Source: Paenibacillus_AB hodogayensis
GTDB lineage: Bacteria; Bacillota; Bacilli; Paenibacillales; NBRC-103111
Assembly (NCBI RefSeq): GCF_039536325.1
Contig: NZ_BAAAYO010000002.1
Coordinates: 248,001-312,000, forward strand
DNA length: 64,000 nt
Direction of reading: 5' to 3'
Part shown: one piece after another, positions 40,876 to 49,383 of the stretch
Numbering within the stretch: position 1 is the first letter of the stretch
How the letters are laid out: each line of letters opens with the position of its first letter
The notes under the pieces: model-generated
The model's database searches: none
What the model was told of the DNA's origin: nothing
Seen by the model: the letters and a program-made list of their open reading frames with translations, nothing else
Position numbers and translations under genes: made by a program

Positions 40876-42342
40876 TCATCCCGGATAAGAAAGCGAACCA
40901 AGTATGGGCAGCCATACCGTAAACGTCGTTCCTTCGTCCTTGCGCGTCTTCACCTCGATCGACCCGCCATGGGCGTCGATGATCCATTTGGCGATCGACA
41001 GGCCGAGGCCGGTGCCCGCTTTTTTGCCCCGCGACGGGTCTGCTCTGTAGAAGCGTTCGAAAATGTACGGAATTTCGTCCTTGTCCATGCCGATCCCGGT
41101 ATCGCTAACCCTTAGCCCGATCTGTCCGCCCGCCTGAAGGGCATCAAGCGTCACATGGCCCTGCTCCGTATACTTGAAGGCGTTCTCGATCAGAATGAAC
41201 AGCAGCTGCTGCAAATAGTCTTTGTTGCCGTTGATTTGTACACCTTCCAGCACACCGAGGTCGCCGGCCGCCCATTCCGCATTTCTCGGCAAAAACTGCG
41301 CGCGGCGCAGCACCTCTTCGACCAACGGCTTCATCTCCACCGGCTCCTTGTTCATCGCAAAGCCGGCATCCGCCCTGGCCAGCGACAGCAGGTCGTTGAC
41401 CAGTCGGGACATCCGCTCCGCTTCCGAGGCGATGTCGTGCATCGCTTCTAGCGACAGCTCGACGTTCCCCTCCTGAATAAGCCGCCCCCCCGAGTCGTTC
41501 TCATAGCCGGACTGAAGCGCGGTCGATTTCCACACCTTTTCCAGCAAATCGACATTGCCCCGGATGGTCGTTAGCGGCGTCCGCAGCTCGTGGGAGGCGT
41601 CCGAGACGAACCGGCGTTGCGCCCGGTAAGCCTCGTCCAGCTCCGTATACATCGCCTCGATGCGCGACAGCATGCCGTTGATCGTATCGGTCAGCCGTCC
41701 GATCTCGTCCAACGGACCGTCGTAATCGATTCGCTTGCTCAGATCCGCGCTCTTCTCCACGGCGCCCGCCGCCTCAATGACGTTCTCGATCGGCTGAAGC
41801 GCCTTGCGCGACAAAAACCAGCCGGCGGAAGCGGCCAGGAAAATGGTCAGCAGTCCGATCACGATTAAAACGAGCCATAGATTGTGCAAAAATTGCTCCA
41901 TATCGTCCAACGTAGTCGCCACCTGCAGCACGCCGACGAGCGAGCCTTCGAGTACGAGCGGACTGTAATACATGAGCAGATTGGACTCTTGGTTGACTTT
42001 AATCGTCTCGAAAGCGTCCTCCCCCTTAAGCACAAGGGCTATAGCAGCTTCGGAGTAAGGGAGGTTGCTGCGCAAATTGGTAGAACGCTTGATCTGGCCC
42101 TGAATCGATATGCTTTGCAAATAAATGCCGGCAGACTTGAATTCCCGCAAATCCGGCAGCGTAAAAAACACGCCGTACCCGCGAATCCCCTTATTCACTT
42201 CCTGCGCCTGAATAACCAGCTCGTTGCGCAAATCGGTATTCATTTTATAGGAAAAAAACGTATACAGCGCAATTCCGAACACGAGCAGGGTTACCGCCAA
42301 AATGCTCGAATACCAGAGCGTCAAACGCAGTCGGATGGACAT
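40876..42342 (-). CDS. Sensor histidine kinase (HAMP-HisKA-HATPase)
   Basis: 488 aa. Two membrane helices (about 8-30 and 158-180) enclose an extracytoplasmic sensor of about 125 residues; HAMP follows, then HisKA with the H box SHELRTPLTT, and HATPase with IENAFKYTE (N), DTGIGM (G1), FERFYRADPSRG (F) and GTGLGLSIAK (G2). It begins three bases after the stop of its response regulator. The pair sits downstream of an htrA-type protease gene, as mprAB-type and cssRS-type systems do with their protease targets, so it may sense secretion or envelope stress. Confidence 0.93.
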   Translation of the reverse strand: MSIRLRLTLWYSSILAVTLLVFGIALYTFFSYKMNTDLRNELVIQAQEVNKGIRGYGVFFTLPDLREFKSAGIYLQSISIQGQIKRSTNLRSNLPYSEAAIALVLKGEDAFETIKVNQESNLLMYYSPLVLEGSLVGVLQVATTLDDMEQFLHNLWLVLIVIGLLTIFLAASAGWFLSRKALQPIENVIEAAGAVEKSADLSKRIDYDGPLDEIGRLTDTINGMLSRIEAMYTELDEAYRAQRRFVSDASHELRTPLTTIRGNVDLLEKVWKSTALQSGYENDSGGRLIQEGNVELSLEAMHDIASEAERMSRLVNDLLSLARADAGFAMNKEPVEMKPLVEEVLRRAQFLPRNAEWAAGDLGVLEGVQINGNKDYLQQLLFILIENAFKYTEQGHVTLDALQAGGQIGLRVSDTGIGMDKDEIPYIFERFYRADPSRGKKAGTGLGLSIAKWIIDAHGGSIEVKTRKDEGTTFTVWLPILGSLSYPG

Positions 42343-42345
42343 CTG

Positions 42346-43035
42346 TCATTCCCCTCTCAGCACGTAGCCCGCTCCCCGCACCGTTTGAATGATCCGCTTG
42401 CCGCCGTATTCCTCCAGCTTCTGACGGAGCAGCGCGATATATACCTCAAGCACGTTGGACTCGCCGCTATAATCGTAGCCCCATATTTTCTCCATGATAA
42501 TGTCGCGCGAGAGCACCCGTTTCGGATTTTGCATGAACAGGTGAAGCAGATCGAACTCCTTCGTCGTCAGCTCGATCGTATGGCCGGAACGGATCACCTC
42601 GCGCGTATCCAGGTCAAGCGTAATGTCGTCGTATAGCGTCCGGTTCGTCTTCGGTTCTCCTGCGCTGTCTCCGCGCCGCCGCATCAGCGAGCGGATCCGG
42701 GCTAGCAGCTCCTCCAAAGCGAACGGCTTGACCACATAATCGTCGGCGCCAAGGTCGAGCCCTTTCACCCGGTCCACTACCTCGTCCTTCGCGGTCAGCA
42801 TCAGAATCGGCACCGAGCTGCCGGCCTCACGGATGCGACGGCACACTTCCCAGCCGTCCATATTGGGCATCATGACGTCCAGCACGAGCAATGCCGGCTC
42901 CATCGCCAGCATTTGCCGCAGCCCCTCCGCCCCGTTATTCGCCGTCGTGACCGAGTACCCTTCGAATGCAAGCGTGCGCCTCAGCATGGACGTTATTTTC
43001 TCGTCGTCGTCAATGACCAGAATATGCTCTCTCAA
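42346..43035 (-). CDS. OmpR-family response regulator (MprA/ArlR-like)
   Basis: 229 aa. Complete receiver (VIDDDE, phosphoacceptor in LLVLDVMMPNMDG, MLTAKD, VKPFALEEL) and winged-helix domain (ELTTKEFDLLHLFM, RGAGYVLRGE). First gene of the regulator-kinase operon. It is the most likely ligand of the 11-bp direct repeats in the neighbouring htrA promoter, since OmpR-type dimers bind tandem repeats of that period; this is inference. Confidence 0.93.
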   Translation of the reverse strand: MREHILVIDDDEKITSMLRRTLAFEGYSVTTANNGAEGLRQMLAMEPALLVLDVMMPNMDGWEVCRRIREAGSSVPILMLTAKDEVVDRVKGLDLGADDYVVKPFALEELLARIRSLMRRRGDSAGEPKTNRTLYDDITLDLDTREVIRSGHTIELTTKEFDLLHLFMQNPKRVLSRDIIMEKIWGYDYSGESNVLEVYIALLRQKLEEYGGKRIIQTVRGAGYVLRGE

Positions 43036-43121
43036 AATGGCAGCCCCCCATCGTTATGTTCATTCATTATCTCCATCGTATAATACCCCCGTTTGCGAAG
43101 CAAATCCGCGGCAGCGCCGGA

Positions 43122-43171
43122 AAACAAAAAGGAAAGCAGGGGGAACGTCCGGCGTTCCAAGCTGCTTTCCT
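43122..43171 (-). terminator. Terminator of htrA
   Basis: GGAAAGCAGC...GGAACG pairs with CGTTCC...CTGCTTTCC, followed by TTTTTG on the minus strand. It separates htrA from the regulator-kinase operon. Confidence 0.85.
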
Positions 43172-43194
43172 CCAAATCGGCTCGACTCTTCCCG

Positions 43195-44742
43195 TTATTT
43201 ATTCATATCGCCGATAATGACGGCGGTCGTTAACGTCTGGCCGTTGCGGCGGACGCTCAGCGTCGCCTTGTCGCCGACCTTCAAGCTCTTGATCGTAGTG
43301 CGGAATGCCTCGGTATTCTTCACTTTCGTGCCGTTCACCTCGGTGATCACATCATACGGCTGAAGATCGGCTTTCGCTGCCGGGCTGCCTTGGACGACCG
43401 AAGCGACGACCGTGCCTTGGGTATCGTCCAGCTTCAGCTCCTTCACCCATTCTTCGGGAATGTCCTGAATGTTGACGCCGATATAGGGAATCGGAATTTT
43501 CACATTATTTTTCAGGTTTTCCAGAACGGACGTGACGGTGCTCGTCGGAATCGCGAAGCCGATACCTTGCGCCTGCGCGCTGACGGCGGTATTGATGCCG
43601 ATGACCTGGCCTTGCAGATTGAGCAGCGGGCCGCCGGAGTTGCCGGGATTGATGGAAGCGTCCGTTTGCAGCAGATGCTTGTATTCCCGCGTGCCTTGCG
43701 TATCCGGAATGTCGATCGGACGCTCCTTGGCGCTCAGCACGCCTACCGTTACGGTATGATCGAAGCCGTACGGGTTGCCGATGGCCACGACCCAATCGCC
43801 TACGCTGATGTCGTCGGAATTGCCGAGCGGCAGAGCGGCGAAGTCTTTACCGCCTTGCTTCTCGATCTTCAGCACGGCCAAATCCAGACTGTATTCCGAG
43901 CCGAGCAGCTTCGCTTTCAACGGCTCCGTATAGCCCTGCACCTCGACTTCGATTTCCTCTGCGCCGTTGACGACGTGCTCGTTCGTCAGGATGTAGCCCT
44001 CTTTGTCGAAAATGAAGCCTGAGCCCATGCCCAGCGATTGGCGTTGATTGGCGCTGCCATTGCCGCTGCCGGCATTCGGCTGCTGCCGCTGGCTGTCTCC
44101 GAAAAAGAAGTTGAATATATCGGAGTTGGCGCCGCTGCGGGACCGGCTGTTTCCTCTTACGTACGTGTTGATTTTGACAACCGCCGGGCTCGTGGTATTG
44201 ACGATTTGCGAGATGTTATCCGGTCGGACAATCGATTCGAGCGCCGCGGTTGTCGCCCCGCCATTGCCGCTTCCGTTGGCCTTCTGCACCGTGCCGGTTA
44301 CCGCTCCGCCCGCAGCCGACATCGCGCTGGCGCCGCTGAACAGGTTCATTTTATCGGATACGACCATCAGGCTGCCCACGACCAGCGCACCGGCCAGGAA
44401 AGTGGCCACGTATGACTTGAACGAGCTTTTCTTCTTCTTCGCTCCGCTGTAGTCCCATTGCCCGGGAGGCGCTGGCGGCGGTTGTATCGGCCCTTCGTTA
44501 TGATCGTAGCCATAGTAAGGGCGAATCGGGCGGGGCGCCGTAATTTCCACTTCCGAGGTGCCCTTGTCATTGGTGACGGTAGTCCGGTCCGACGACTCTT
44601 CTGCCGATTTGAACGGCCCGTACGAATAGTAGTAAGAGGGCTGCTCGCTCTTGCCTGTCTGCTGCTCGTTATCGTTTCCGCGGCTCGTGTCGCCGTCCTG
44701 CGGTTTAAAGAAATCGCTGTAATCGCGTTTGTTGTTATCCAT
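43195..44742 (-). CDS. htrA: Membrane-anchored HtrA/DegP-type serine protease
   Basis: 515 aa. A disordered, Tyr/Pro-rich cytoplasmic N-terminus (1-105) leads to one membrane helix (about 111-128), then a Gly/Asn-rich linker, an S1C protease domain with catalytic His256 (TNEHVV), Asp287 (SLDLAV) and Ser369 (NPGNSGGP), and a C-terminal PDZ domain (about 410-505: IPYIGVNIQ...GSPAAKADLQPYDVI). It degrades or refolds misfolded exported proteins at the outer face of the membrane. The OmpR-type regulator/kinase pair follows after a terminator and its promoter carries regulator-like direct repeats. Confidence 0.95.
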   Translation of the reverse strand: MDNNKRDYSDFFKPQDGDTSRGNDNEQQTGKSEQPSYYYSYGPFKSAEESSDRTTVTNDKGTSEVEITAPRPIRPYYGYDHNEGPIQPPPAPPGQWDYSGAKKKKSSFKSYVATFLAGALVVGSLMVVSDKMNLFSGASAMSAAGGAVTGTVQKANGSGNGGATTAALESIVRPDNISQIVNTTSPAVVKINTYVRGNSRSRSGANSDIFNFFFGDSQRQQPNAGSGNGSANQRQSLGMGSGFIFDKEGYILTNEHVVNGAEEIEVEVQGYTEPLKAKLLGSEYSLDLAVLKIEKQGGKDFAALPLGNSDDISVGDWVVAIGNPYGFDHTVTVGVLSAKERPIDIPDTQGTREYKHLLQTDASINPGNSGGPLLNLQGQVIGINTAVSAQAQGIGFAIPTSTVTSVLENLKNNVKIPIPYIGVNIQDIPEEWVKELKLDDTQGTVVASVVQGSPAAKADLQPYDVITEVNGTKVKNTEAFRTTIKSLKVGDKATLSVRRNGQTLTTAVIIGDMNK

Positions 44743-44813
44743 CGCGTTATCCTCCTCCGGTTTCGTTCTCCCTGCTGGTTGTGTGTTGTTCCATGTCTAT
44801 ATATTGCACCTGC

Positions 44814-44833
44814 AACCTTAAACGAACCTTAAA
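44814..44833 (-). promoter_or_regulatory. 11-bp-period direct repeats in the htrA promoter
   Basis: On the minus strand TTTAAGGTT-CG-TTTAAGGTT gives two identical nonamers 11 bp apart, with a weaker third half-site (ATTTAATTT) one period further upstream. A candidate -10 (AATATAT) lies about 15 bp downstream, where a normal -35 would overlap the repeats. This is the geometry of an OmpR/PhoB-type activator site. Confidence 0.7.
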
Positions 44834-44887
44834 ACAAATTAAATAGAAGCTAAAATCGTTAGGCGCTCGCACAGGCTTTCGAAACCA

Positions 44888-44915
44888 AACAAAACAGGGG
44901 CTCTGCCGGCCCCTG
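44888..44915 (-). terminator. Terminator after yugN (end of the lia-yugN cluster)
   Basis: CAGGGGCCGGCAGAGCCCCTG followed by TTTTGTTTGG on the minus strand. Confidence 0.8.
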
Positions 44916-44924
44916 GTGCGGTTT

Positions 44925-45338
44925 CTATATGAGTCCTTGCTCCACTTTGCGAAGCAGTTCGGAGGCTTGCTTCACCCAATGCTCCTCGAGCGGAGCGTCC
45001 TTGTCCACCGGGTCCTGAAACTGGTCGAACAACGCCCCGAGCGTCCGGGCCGACGCTTCCTCATCCAGTCCCTCGTTGTACACGTGCTTGAGCACGAAAG
45101 GAGTGCCCAGCAAGATTTGCGTACCGGGGCTTGCCGACTCGTAGCTTTCCAAATGTCCCATCGTCACTTCGAACGGCAGCCGGAGCCATACTTTATGCGC
45201 TTCGTCGAGCGCGCAGTCGAAATAGCCGTGATCGTACTCCCAGTTGCCCCCAAGCGTGAACTGATGCTGCTTCACATGATCGTACACCCGGTCGAACCGG
45301 TCGATGCGGTTTTCCAAAGGGGAATGTATCGGCTTCAT
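44925..45338 (-). CDS. YugN-like protein
   Basis: 137 aa from ATG 45338 behind AAGGAG. Soluble protein with the YugN-like pattern: an N-terminal LENR segment, GNWEYDHGYFDCALD and a C-terminal helical region (EEHWVKQASELLRKVEQGL). Function unknown in the family. It lies 57 bp after liaR with no terminator between, so it may be read through from the lia operon. Confidence 0.75.
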   Translation of the reverse strand: MKPIHSPLENRIDRFDRVYDHVKQHQFTLGGNWEYDHGYFDCALDEAHKVWLRLPFEVTMGHLESYESASPGTQILLGTPFVLKHVYNEGLDEEASARTLGALFDQFQDPVDKDAPLEEHWVKQASELLRKVEQGLI

Positions 45339-45395
45339 GGCGAACTCCTTCGTTTTATCCATCAGTTTGCGCCATTACCGCCTTTTTTATCCCTG

Positions 45396-46082
45396 CTAAC
45401 CTTTCAGTTCCCCGGCTTTGCCGCTCCATCCTTTGCGGTGCGCGTAGATGGCCAGCTGCGTGCGGTCCTCGACCTCGCATTTCATCAGCAGATTGCTGAC
45501 ATGCGTCTTTACCGTCTTGATGCTGATATGCAGCTCGTCGGCAATGTCTTTGTTCGCTTTGCCGTCTGCGATCAGCAGCAGCACTTCCATCTCGCGGCTG
45601 GTCAATCCGGCCCCGTCGTCTTGGCCGGATTGCGTCGTGGAGCGTTGACGCAAACCGCGCGTCAGCGCCTGCGACACCTCCGAATTCATCACCTGAAAGC
45701 CGTGGAACGAGCTTCGCAGCACATGAGCCAGTTCGTCGGAGGATACCGTCTTCAGCACGTAAGTAATCGCCCCCGCTTCGATCGCCTGCAGCACTTTCTC
45801 GTCCTCCAGAAAGCTGGTCAGCAAAATGACCTTGATTTGCGGATACTGCCGGACCACTTCCCGCGTCGTCTCGACTCCGTCCATAATCGGCATCATCAAG
45901 TCCATGAGCACCATATCCGGCAGTTGCCCCGGCTCCATCGCCCGCAAACGCTCCAGCGCGTCCTTGCCGTTCGCCGCTTCGCCGACAATCCCAAAGTCGC
46001 TCTCCATCGACAAATACGTTTTCAATCCCAGCCGTACCATATCATGATCATCAACGATCATAATCTTGATCTCGTTCCCCAT
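45396..46082 (-). CDS. liaR: NarL-family response regulator, LiaR-like
   Basis: 228 aa; start ATG 46082 behind AGGAG. The open frame continues upstream into the kinase gene, but only this start is supported. Receiver: MIVDDHDMVRLGL, LMDLMMPIMDG, LLTSF, LKTV. The GerE-type HTH (about 160-220) reads LTSREMEVLLLIADGKANKDIA and HISIKTVKTHVSNL. Final gene of liaF-liaS-liaR, the three-component cell-wall stress system of Firmicutes. Confidence 0.92.
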   Translation of the reverse strand: MGNEIKIMIVDDHDMVRLGLKTYLSMESDFGIVGEAANGKDALERLRAMEPGQLPDMVLMDLMMPIMDGVETTREVVRQYPQIKVILLTSFLEDEKVLQAIEAGAITYVLKTVSSDELAHVLRSSFHGFQVMNSEVSQALTRGLRQRSTTQSGQDDGAGLTSREMEVLLLIADGKANKDIADELHISIKTVKTHVSNLLMKCEVEDRTQLAIYAHRKGWSGKAGELKG

Positions 46083-46104
46083 CGCAAGCGCTCCTGTTCC
46101 TTTA

Positions 46105-47151
46105 TCAAGTTTCCCCGCGGATAACCTCGGTGTGAAATTTCGGAATGCTGATCCGGATGCGCGTTCCCGCGCCCGCCTTGCTGCGCAAATCCATGCTGCC
46201 GCCCAGCTTCTGGGCCCGTTCGCGCATTGTGGACAAGCCGTACGAATTCGTGCGGGCGATATCGCTCTGGAAGCCTTGCCCATCGTCCTCGATCTGCAAC
46301 ACGTACTGGCTTCCCGTATCGTGGAGCGACAGCGTGACGTGACGGGCGGAGGCATGCTTGACCACGTTCGCCATCCCCTCCTGCACGATCAGAAACAACT
46401 GATGTTCGATCCCGTCCGACAAAGCGCCGCGCAGCCGAATATCGATGCTGCCCTGGAGTCCGTTTTGCCGGCAATAGTCCGGAAACCATTTGTCCAGCGC
46501 CTCGGACAGCCTGCGTCCCTCCAACTCGATCGGCCGCAGTTGGGCGATCATGCCCCGCAGCTGCTTCTGCGTCAGGTTCGACATGGAGACGAGCTGCTCG
46601 ATAATCGGGCCGGCCGCCTCCGTCTGGTCGCGCTCGAACATTTTCGCCAAGGAAGCGGCCGACATATGGATCGCGAACATTTGCTGGCTGACCGTATCGT
46701 GCAGGTCGCGGGCCAGTCGCTTGCGCTCCTCGATCACCGCGTCCTCGTTTGACTTCGCCAGAAGCATGACGTTCTCCTCGCCGACCTTTTGCAACATCAT
46801 CACGCGTTTTTCCAGAGAGGAGGCCATTTCGTTGAAATCGACGTATATACGGTCGAACGGATCCGTCCCTAGCGGGCGGATCCTCTCTCCCAAGTTTCCG
46901 TTGGCGAGCTGCAAAATCGCCAGATGCAGCATATCGATTTTGCGCTGATGCTGGGCGGCGATCAGATAACCCAGCAGAAGGCCGGTGACGACGAGCAGCA
47001 GTACGTATTCAATCCACAGCTCGTTCGCTCTCAACGCCTCGCGCCAGTAGATCCAGCCTACAGCCAGACCGCCCATCACGATGGCGAGCGATCCGGTGAA
47101 ATAGCTGAGCAATTGCCACTTGATATTGATCGATTTGGTTAACCGGTTCAT
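46105..47151 (-). CDS. liaS: Histidine kinase, LiaS-like (HisKA_3)
   Basis: 348 aa. Two N-terminal membrane helices separated by only a few residues (an intramembrane-sensing kinase), HAMP, then HisKA_3 with the phosphoacceptor in RLARDLHDTVSQQMF and a HATPase domain (EGMANVVKHA, DDGQGF, YGLSTMRERA). It overlaps liaF by four bases (ATGA), so production of the kinase is coupled to its inhibitor LiaF. Detects lipid-II-cycle damage in related systems. Confidence 0.93.
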   Translation of the reverse strand: MNRLTKSINIKWQLLSYFTGSLAIVMGGLAVGWIYWREALRANELWIEYVLLLVVTGLLLGYLIAAQHQRKIDMLHLAILQLANGNLGERIRPLGTDPFDRIYVDFNEMASSLEKRVMMLQKVGEENVMLLAKSNEDAVIEERKRLARDLHDTVSQQMFAIHMSAASLAKMFERDQTEAAGPIIEQLVSMSNLTQKQLRGMIAQLRPIELEGRRLSEALDKWFPDYCRQNGLQGSIDIRLRGALSDGIEHQLFLIVQEGMANVVKHASARHVTLSLHDTGSQYVLQIEDDGQGFQSDIARTNSYGLSTMRERAQKLGGSMDLRSKAGAGTRIRISIPKFHTEVIRGET

Positions 47152-48281
47152 CCGACCCTCTTCACCCTCACATCTCCAATAAACGTGCTCACCGTTATCC
47201 GCACCCGCTTCTCGGCTTCATGGTATTGCGGGGACTCGGCCATCATGTTGCGGAACAACCCGCCTTCCCACCGGTCGAACACGCTCATATCGCCCAGAAA
47301 AGCCGAAGCGCGGACACTGATTTCCAGCTGCAAATCGTTCGGCACGTAAATTTTCACGTCGCCCACGAACGAAGAGATCGTAATGTTCGTTTCCCCGTAA
47401 GGAATATTGGCACGCGTCAGGTCGATCTCGGTATCGCCGACGAAGTGGGAAATATTCAGCGGACGCAGCTCCCAGTATTCCCGCCCGAGGCGCACGTCGC
47501 CGACAAAGCTGCTGCGGTTGTCGACCCCTTCTCCCGAACTGCCCATATACTCGTCATGCGAGCTTCCGAAATAGTTGCCGTGACCGCCGTCACCGCCCCA
47601 TTCCTTCCACTCCTTCTTCCATTCCTTCTTGCGCTGCTTCCACTCGTCGCGCCACTCGTGCTTGTGCTGCTTCCATTCTTGTTTGGCGCGATGCCAATGC
47701 TCTTTATTGCCGTTCCAAACCGGCGGAATCGGTGGCGGTGGCGGCGGTGGCGGCGATCCGGCAGCAGTGCGTTCGCTCTCTCTGCCTCCTGCCGCATAAT
47801 CGTCGCGTTTTTTGGCGTTGTCTTCTCCGAAAAGCGGGTTCATCCCGTCAAGCTTCGCTTCAGCGGACGAATACGGCTGCCAGTTCTTCGGCGTGTACGG
47901 CTCCGGCTCGGGAGTAACTTGCTTGGGCCGCGGCCGGAACAATAGACGCAGGCCGACGACAATCAGAATGGCGGGAATCGCATATTTAATCAGGTCGGCA
48001 ATGCCGAACTCCGGTACCCATTGGAAGTTGTTGTTAAGGAACATGGCGCCCAGACCGATCATAACCGCCCCGCCGATAAATGAACCAAAGTGGCCATGGC
48101 GCAAATGACGCTGGTCGAATAAAACCTTGAACCCGATCAGGACGAGCACCACCGGCCAAAAGTGAGACAGCACATAGCCAAGATCGAAGGTGATAACGTC
48201 AAGCTGATTTAGGAAGAAAACGACCCCGATCCCGATCAGGATGAGACCGCCGATCGATTTGCCCAATAATCCGTTTCTCAT
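47148..48281 (-). CDS. liaF: LiaF-like inhibitor with Trp-rich insert
   Basis: 377 aa. Three or four membrane helices (about 1-115) are followed by a linker with eight prolines in a row (177-184), a Trp/Lys/Glu/His-rich helix (residues about 193-229 with Trp at 196, 203, 210, 214, 221, 225 and 228) and a C-terminal DUF2154/LiaF beta-solenoid domain with four repeats of the type SSFVGDVRL, SHFVGDTEID, SSFVGDVKIY, STFIGDVRV. LiaF restrains LiaS until envelope damage. The Trp-rich insert is not part of the standard family architecture. Confidence 0.92.
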   Translation of the reverse strand: MRNGLLGKSIGGLILIGIGVVFFLNQLDVITFDLGYVLSHFWPVVLVLIGFKVLFDQRHLRHGHFGSFIGGAVMIGLGAMFLNNNFQWVPEFGIADLIKYAIPAILIVVGLRLLFRPRPKQVTPEPEPYTPKNWQPYSSAEAKLDGMNPLFGEDNAKKRDDYAAGGRESERTAAGSPPPPPPPPIPPVWNGNKEHWHRAKQEWKQHKHEWRDEWKQRKKEWKKEWKEWGGDGGHGNYFGSSHDEYMGSSGEGVDNRSSFVGDVRLGREYWELRPLNISHFVGDTEIDLTRANIPYGETNITISSFVGDVKIYVPNDLQLEISVRASAFLGDMSVFDRWEGGLFRNMMAESPQYHEAEKRVRITVSTFIGDVRVKRVG

Positions 48282-48379
48282 TGTAAATTCCTCCAGCGGT
48301 GGACGCCTCCACCTGTTTGCGTACTCTTATTGTAACCGGAGCGGAGCTGTAAACAAAGAGTCGGCGGATTGATTTGAAC

Positions 48380-48395
48380 TCCGTCCCGGGACGGA
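48380..48395. promoter_or_regulatory. 16-bp perfect palindrome upstream of liaF
   Basis: TCCGTCCCGGGACGGA lies about 100 bp upstream of the liaF start in the region that should hold the lia promoter. It could be an operator for LiaR or another dimeric regulator. Confidence 0.45.
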
Positions 48396-48450
48396 TATCG
48401 AGGACCGACGAAAGTTCAGTCCCGTCTGCTTCAGCTGCATTCCGAGCAAA

Positions 48451-48479
48451 GGCAAAGGGAGCCCCGAGGGCTCCCTTGT
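48451..48479 (-). terminator. Terminator of the SASP-like gene
   Basis: GGGAGCCC-TCG-GGGCTCCC followed by TTTGCCTTT on the minus strand, just after the stop. Confidence 0.7.
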
Positions 48480-48488
48480 TCCATGCGA

Positions 48489-48611
48489 TTACTCGCGGTT
48501 CGCGTTCTGCTTCTGGTTGCCGGCCGACGTCTTCTTGCTGACGTTCGTGACTTCTTCAGCGAACTCCGCATTGTTTTGCTGATTTTGGGCTTTGTTCTTG
48601 TTCTTCGCCAT
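48489..48611 (-). CDS. 40-aa small acid-soluble-spore-protein-like peptide (gamma-type)
   Basis: ATG behind GGAGGTGATGGAGC. Composition is that of a gamma-type SASP: MAKNKNKAQNQQNNAEFAEE then a Lys/Asn/Gln-rich tail, with AEFAEE resembling the germination-protease-cleaved TEFASE of SspE. Such proteins are amino-acid stores in the spore core. Much shorter than SspE and with only one such motif, so the assignment is tentative. It follows the ECF sigma gene by about 80 bp. Confidence 0.6.
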   Translation of the reverse strand: MAKNKNKAQNQQNNAEFAEEVTNVSKKTSAGNQKQNANRE

Positions 48612-48690
48612 GCTCCATCACCTCCACAATCCGTAGTATGGGATGGCGACGGGCATATTATGTAGGGTTCGAAAAGGTCTGAATCGATGC

Positions 48691-49227
48691 TCAGTCCGGT
48701 TTCAGATAAGGATCGGTAAGCATCGCCCGCAGCTGCTCCTTGCCGCGGTGAATGCGCGCCTTGACGGTGCCGAGCGGCAGCTCCATCCGCTCCGCAATTT
48801 CCTTGTCCTTCAGATCGTAGTAAAATTTATAGGTCAAAATTTGTCTGGTCTTGTCGTCAAGCTTGTTGATTTCCTCGAAGATGATGTTGCGCATGACCCG
48901 CTCCTCGACACCTTCCGTCGAAATAAGCGGAATGCCGCTTTCCTCCGCCTCACCGAGCGATACGGCCACCTTGCGCTTGATCATGTTGTACGCCGTGTTC
49001 GTAGCGATTACTTTGGCCCACTGGATCAGCTTGTCGCGGTCGCGGAGCGTATCCAGCTTGCGCAATATTTTGACCCACGATTCCTGCACCGCGTCCATCG
49101 CTTCCGTCTTGTTGCGCATGATCGAATAGGTGACGATAAACATCTGTTTGTATACGTCCATAAGCAACGCATCTTGCTCGTCTTTGCGTTCGGCGTCCGT
49201 ATGCAACCCTGTCAACCCTGTCCTCAA
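48691..49227 (-). CDS. ECF-type RNA polymerase sigma factor
   Basis: About 178 aa from TTG 49227, nine bases after GGGAG; ATG 49236 is in frame but abuts that site. Region 2 (SIMRNKTEAMDAVQESWVKI, then LIQWAKVIATNTAYNMIKR) and region 4 (LDDKTRQILTYKFYYDL, KEIAERMELPLGTVKARIHR) are clear. No anti-sigma gene follows; the downstream gene is the SASP-like peptide and the upstream one the 3D-domain protein. An envelope-stress or cell-surface regulon is plausible but unproven. Confidence 0.9.
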   Translation of the reverse strand: MRTGLTGLHTDAERKDEQDALLMDVYKQMFIVTYSIMRNKTEAMDAVQESWVKILRKLDTLRDRDKLIQWAKVIATNTAYNMIKRKVAVSLGEAEESGIPLISTEGVEERVMRNIIFEEINKLDDKTRQILTYKFYYDLKDKEIAERMELPLGTVKARIHRGKEQLRAMLTDPYLKPD

Positions 49228-49383
49228 TAGGCTCATCTCCCGGAAACAGGAATAACCAAATACCAATGAATGCGTTTACCCCTATGGACCATAGTAGCAT
49301 ATCGGGCGCAAAAATAAAAGAAACCAATGCCCCGTATTTGCGAATTTTCGACATCGCGGGACATTGGCGGCGTTATTTGCAGC

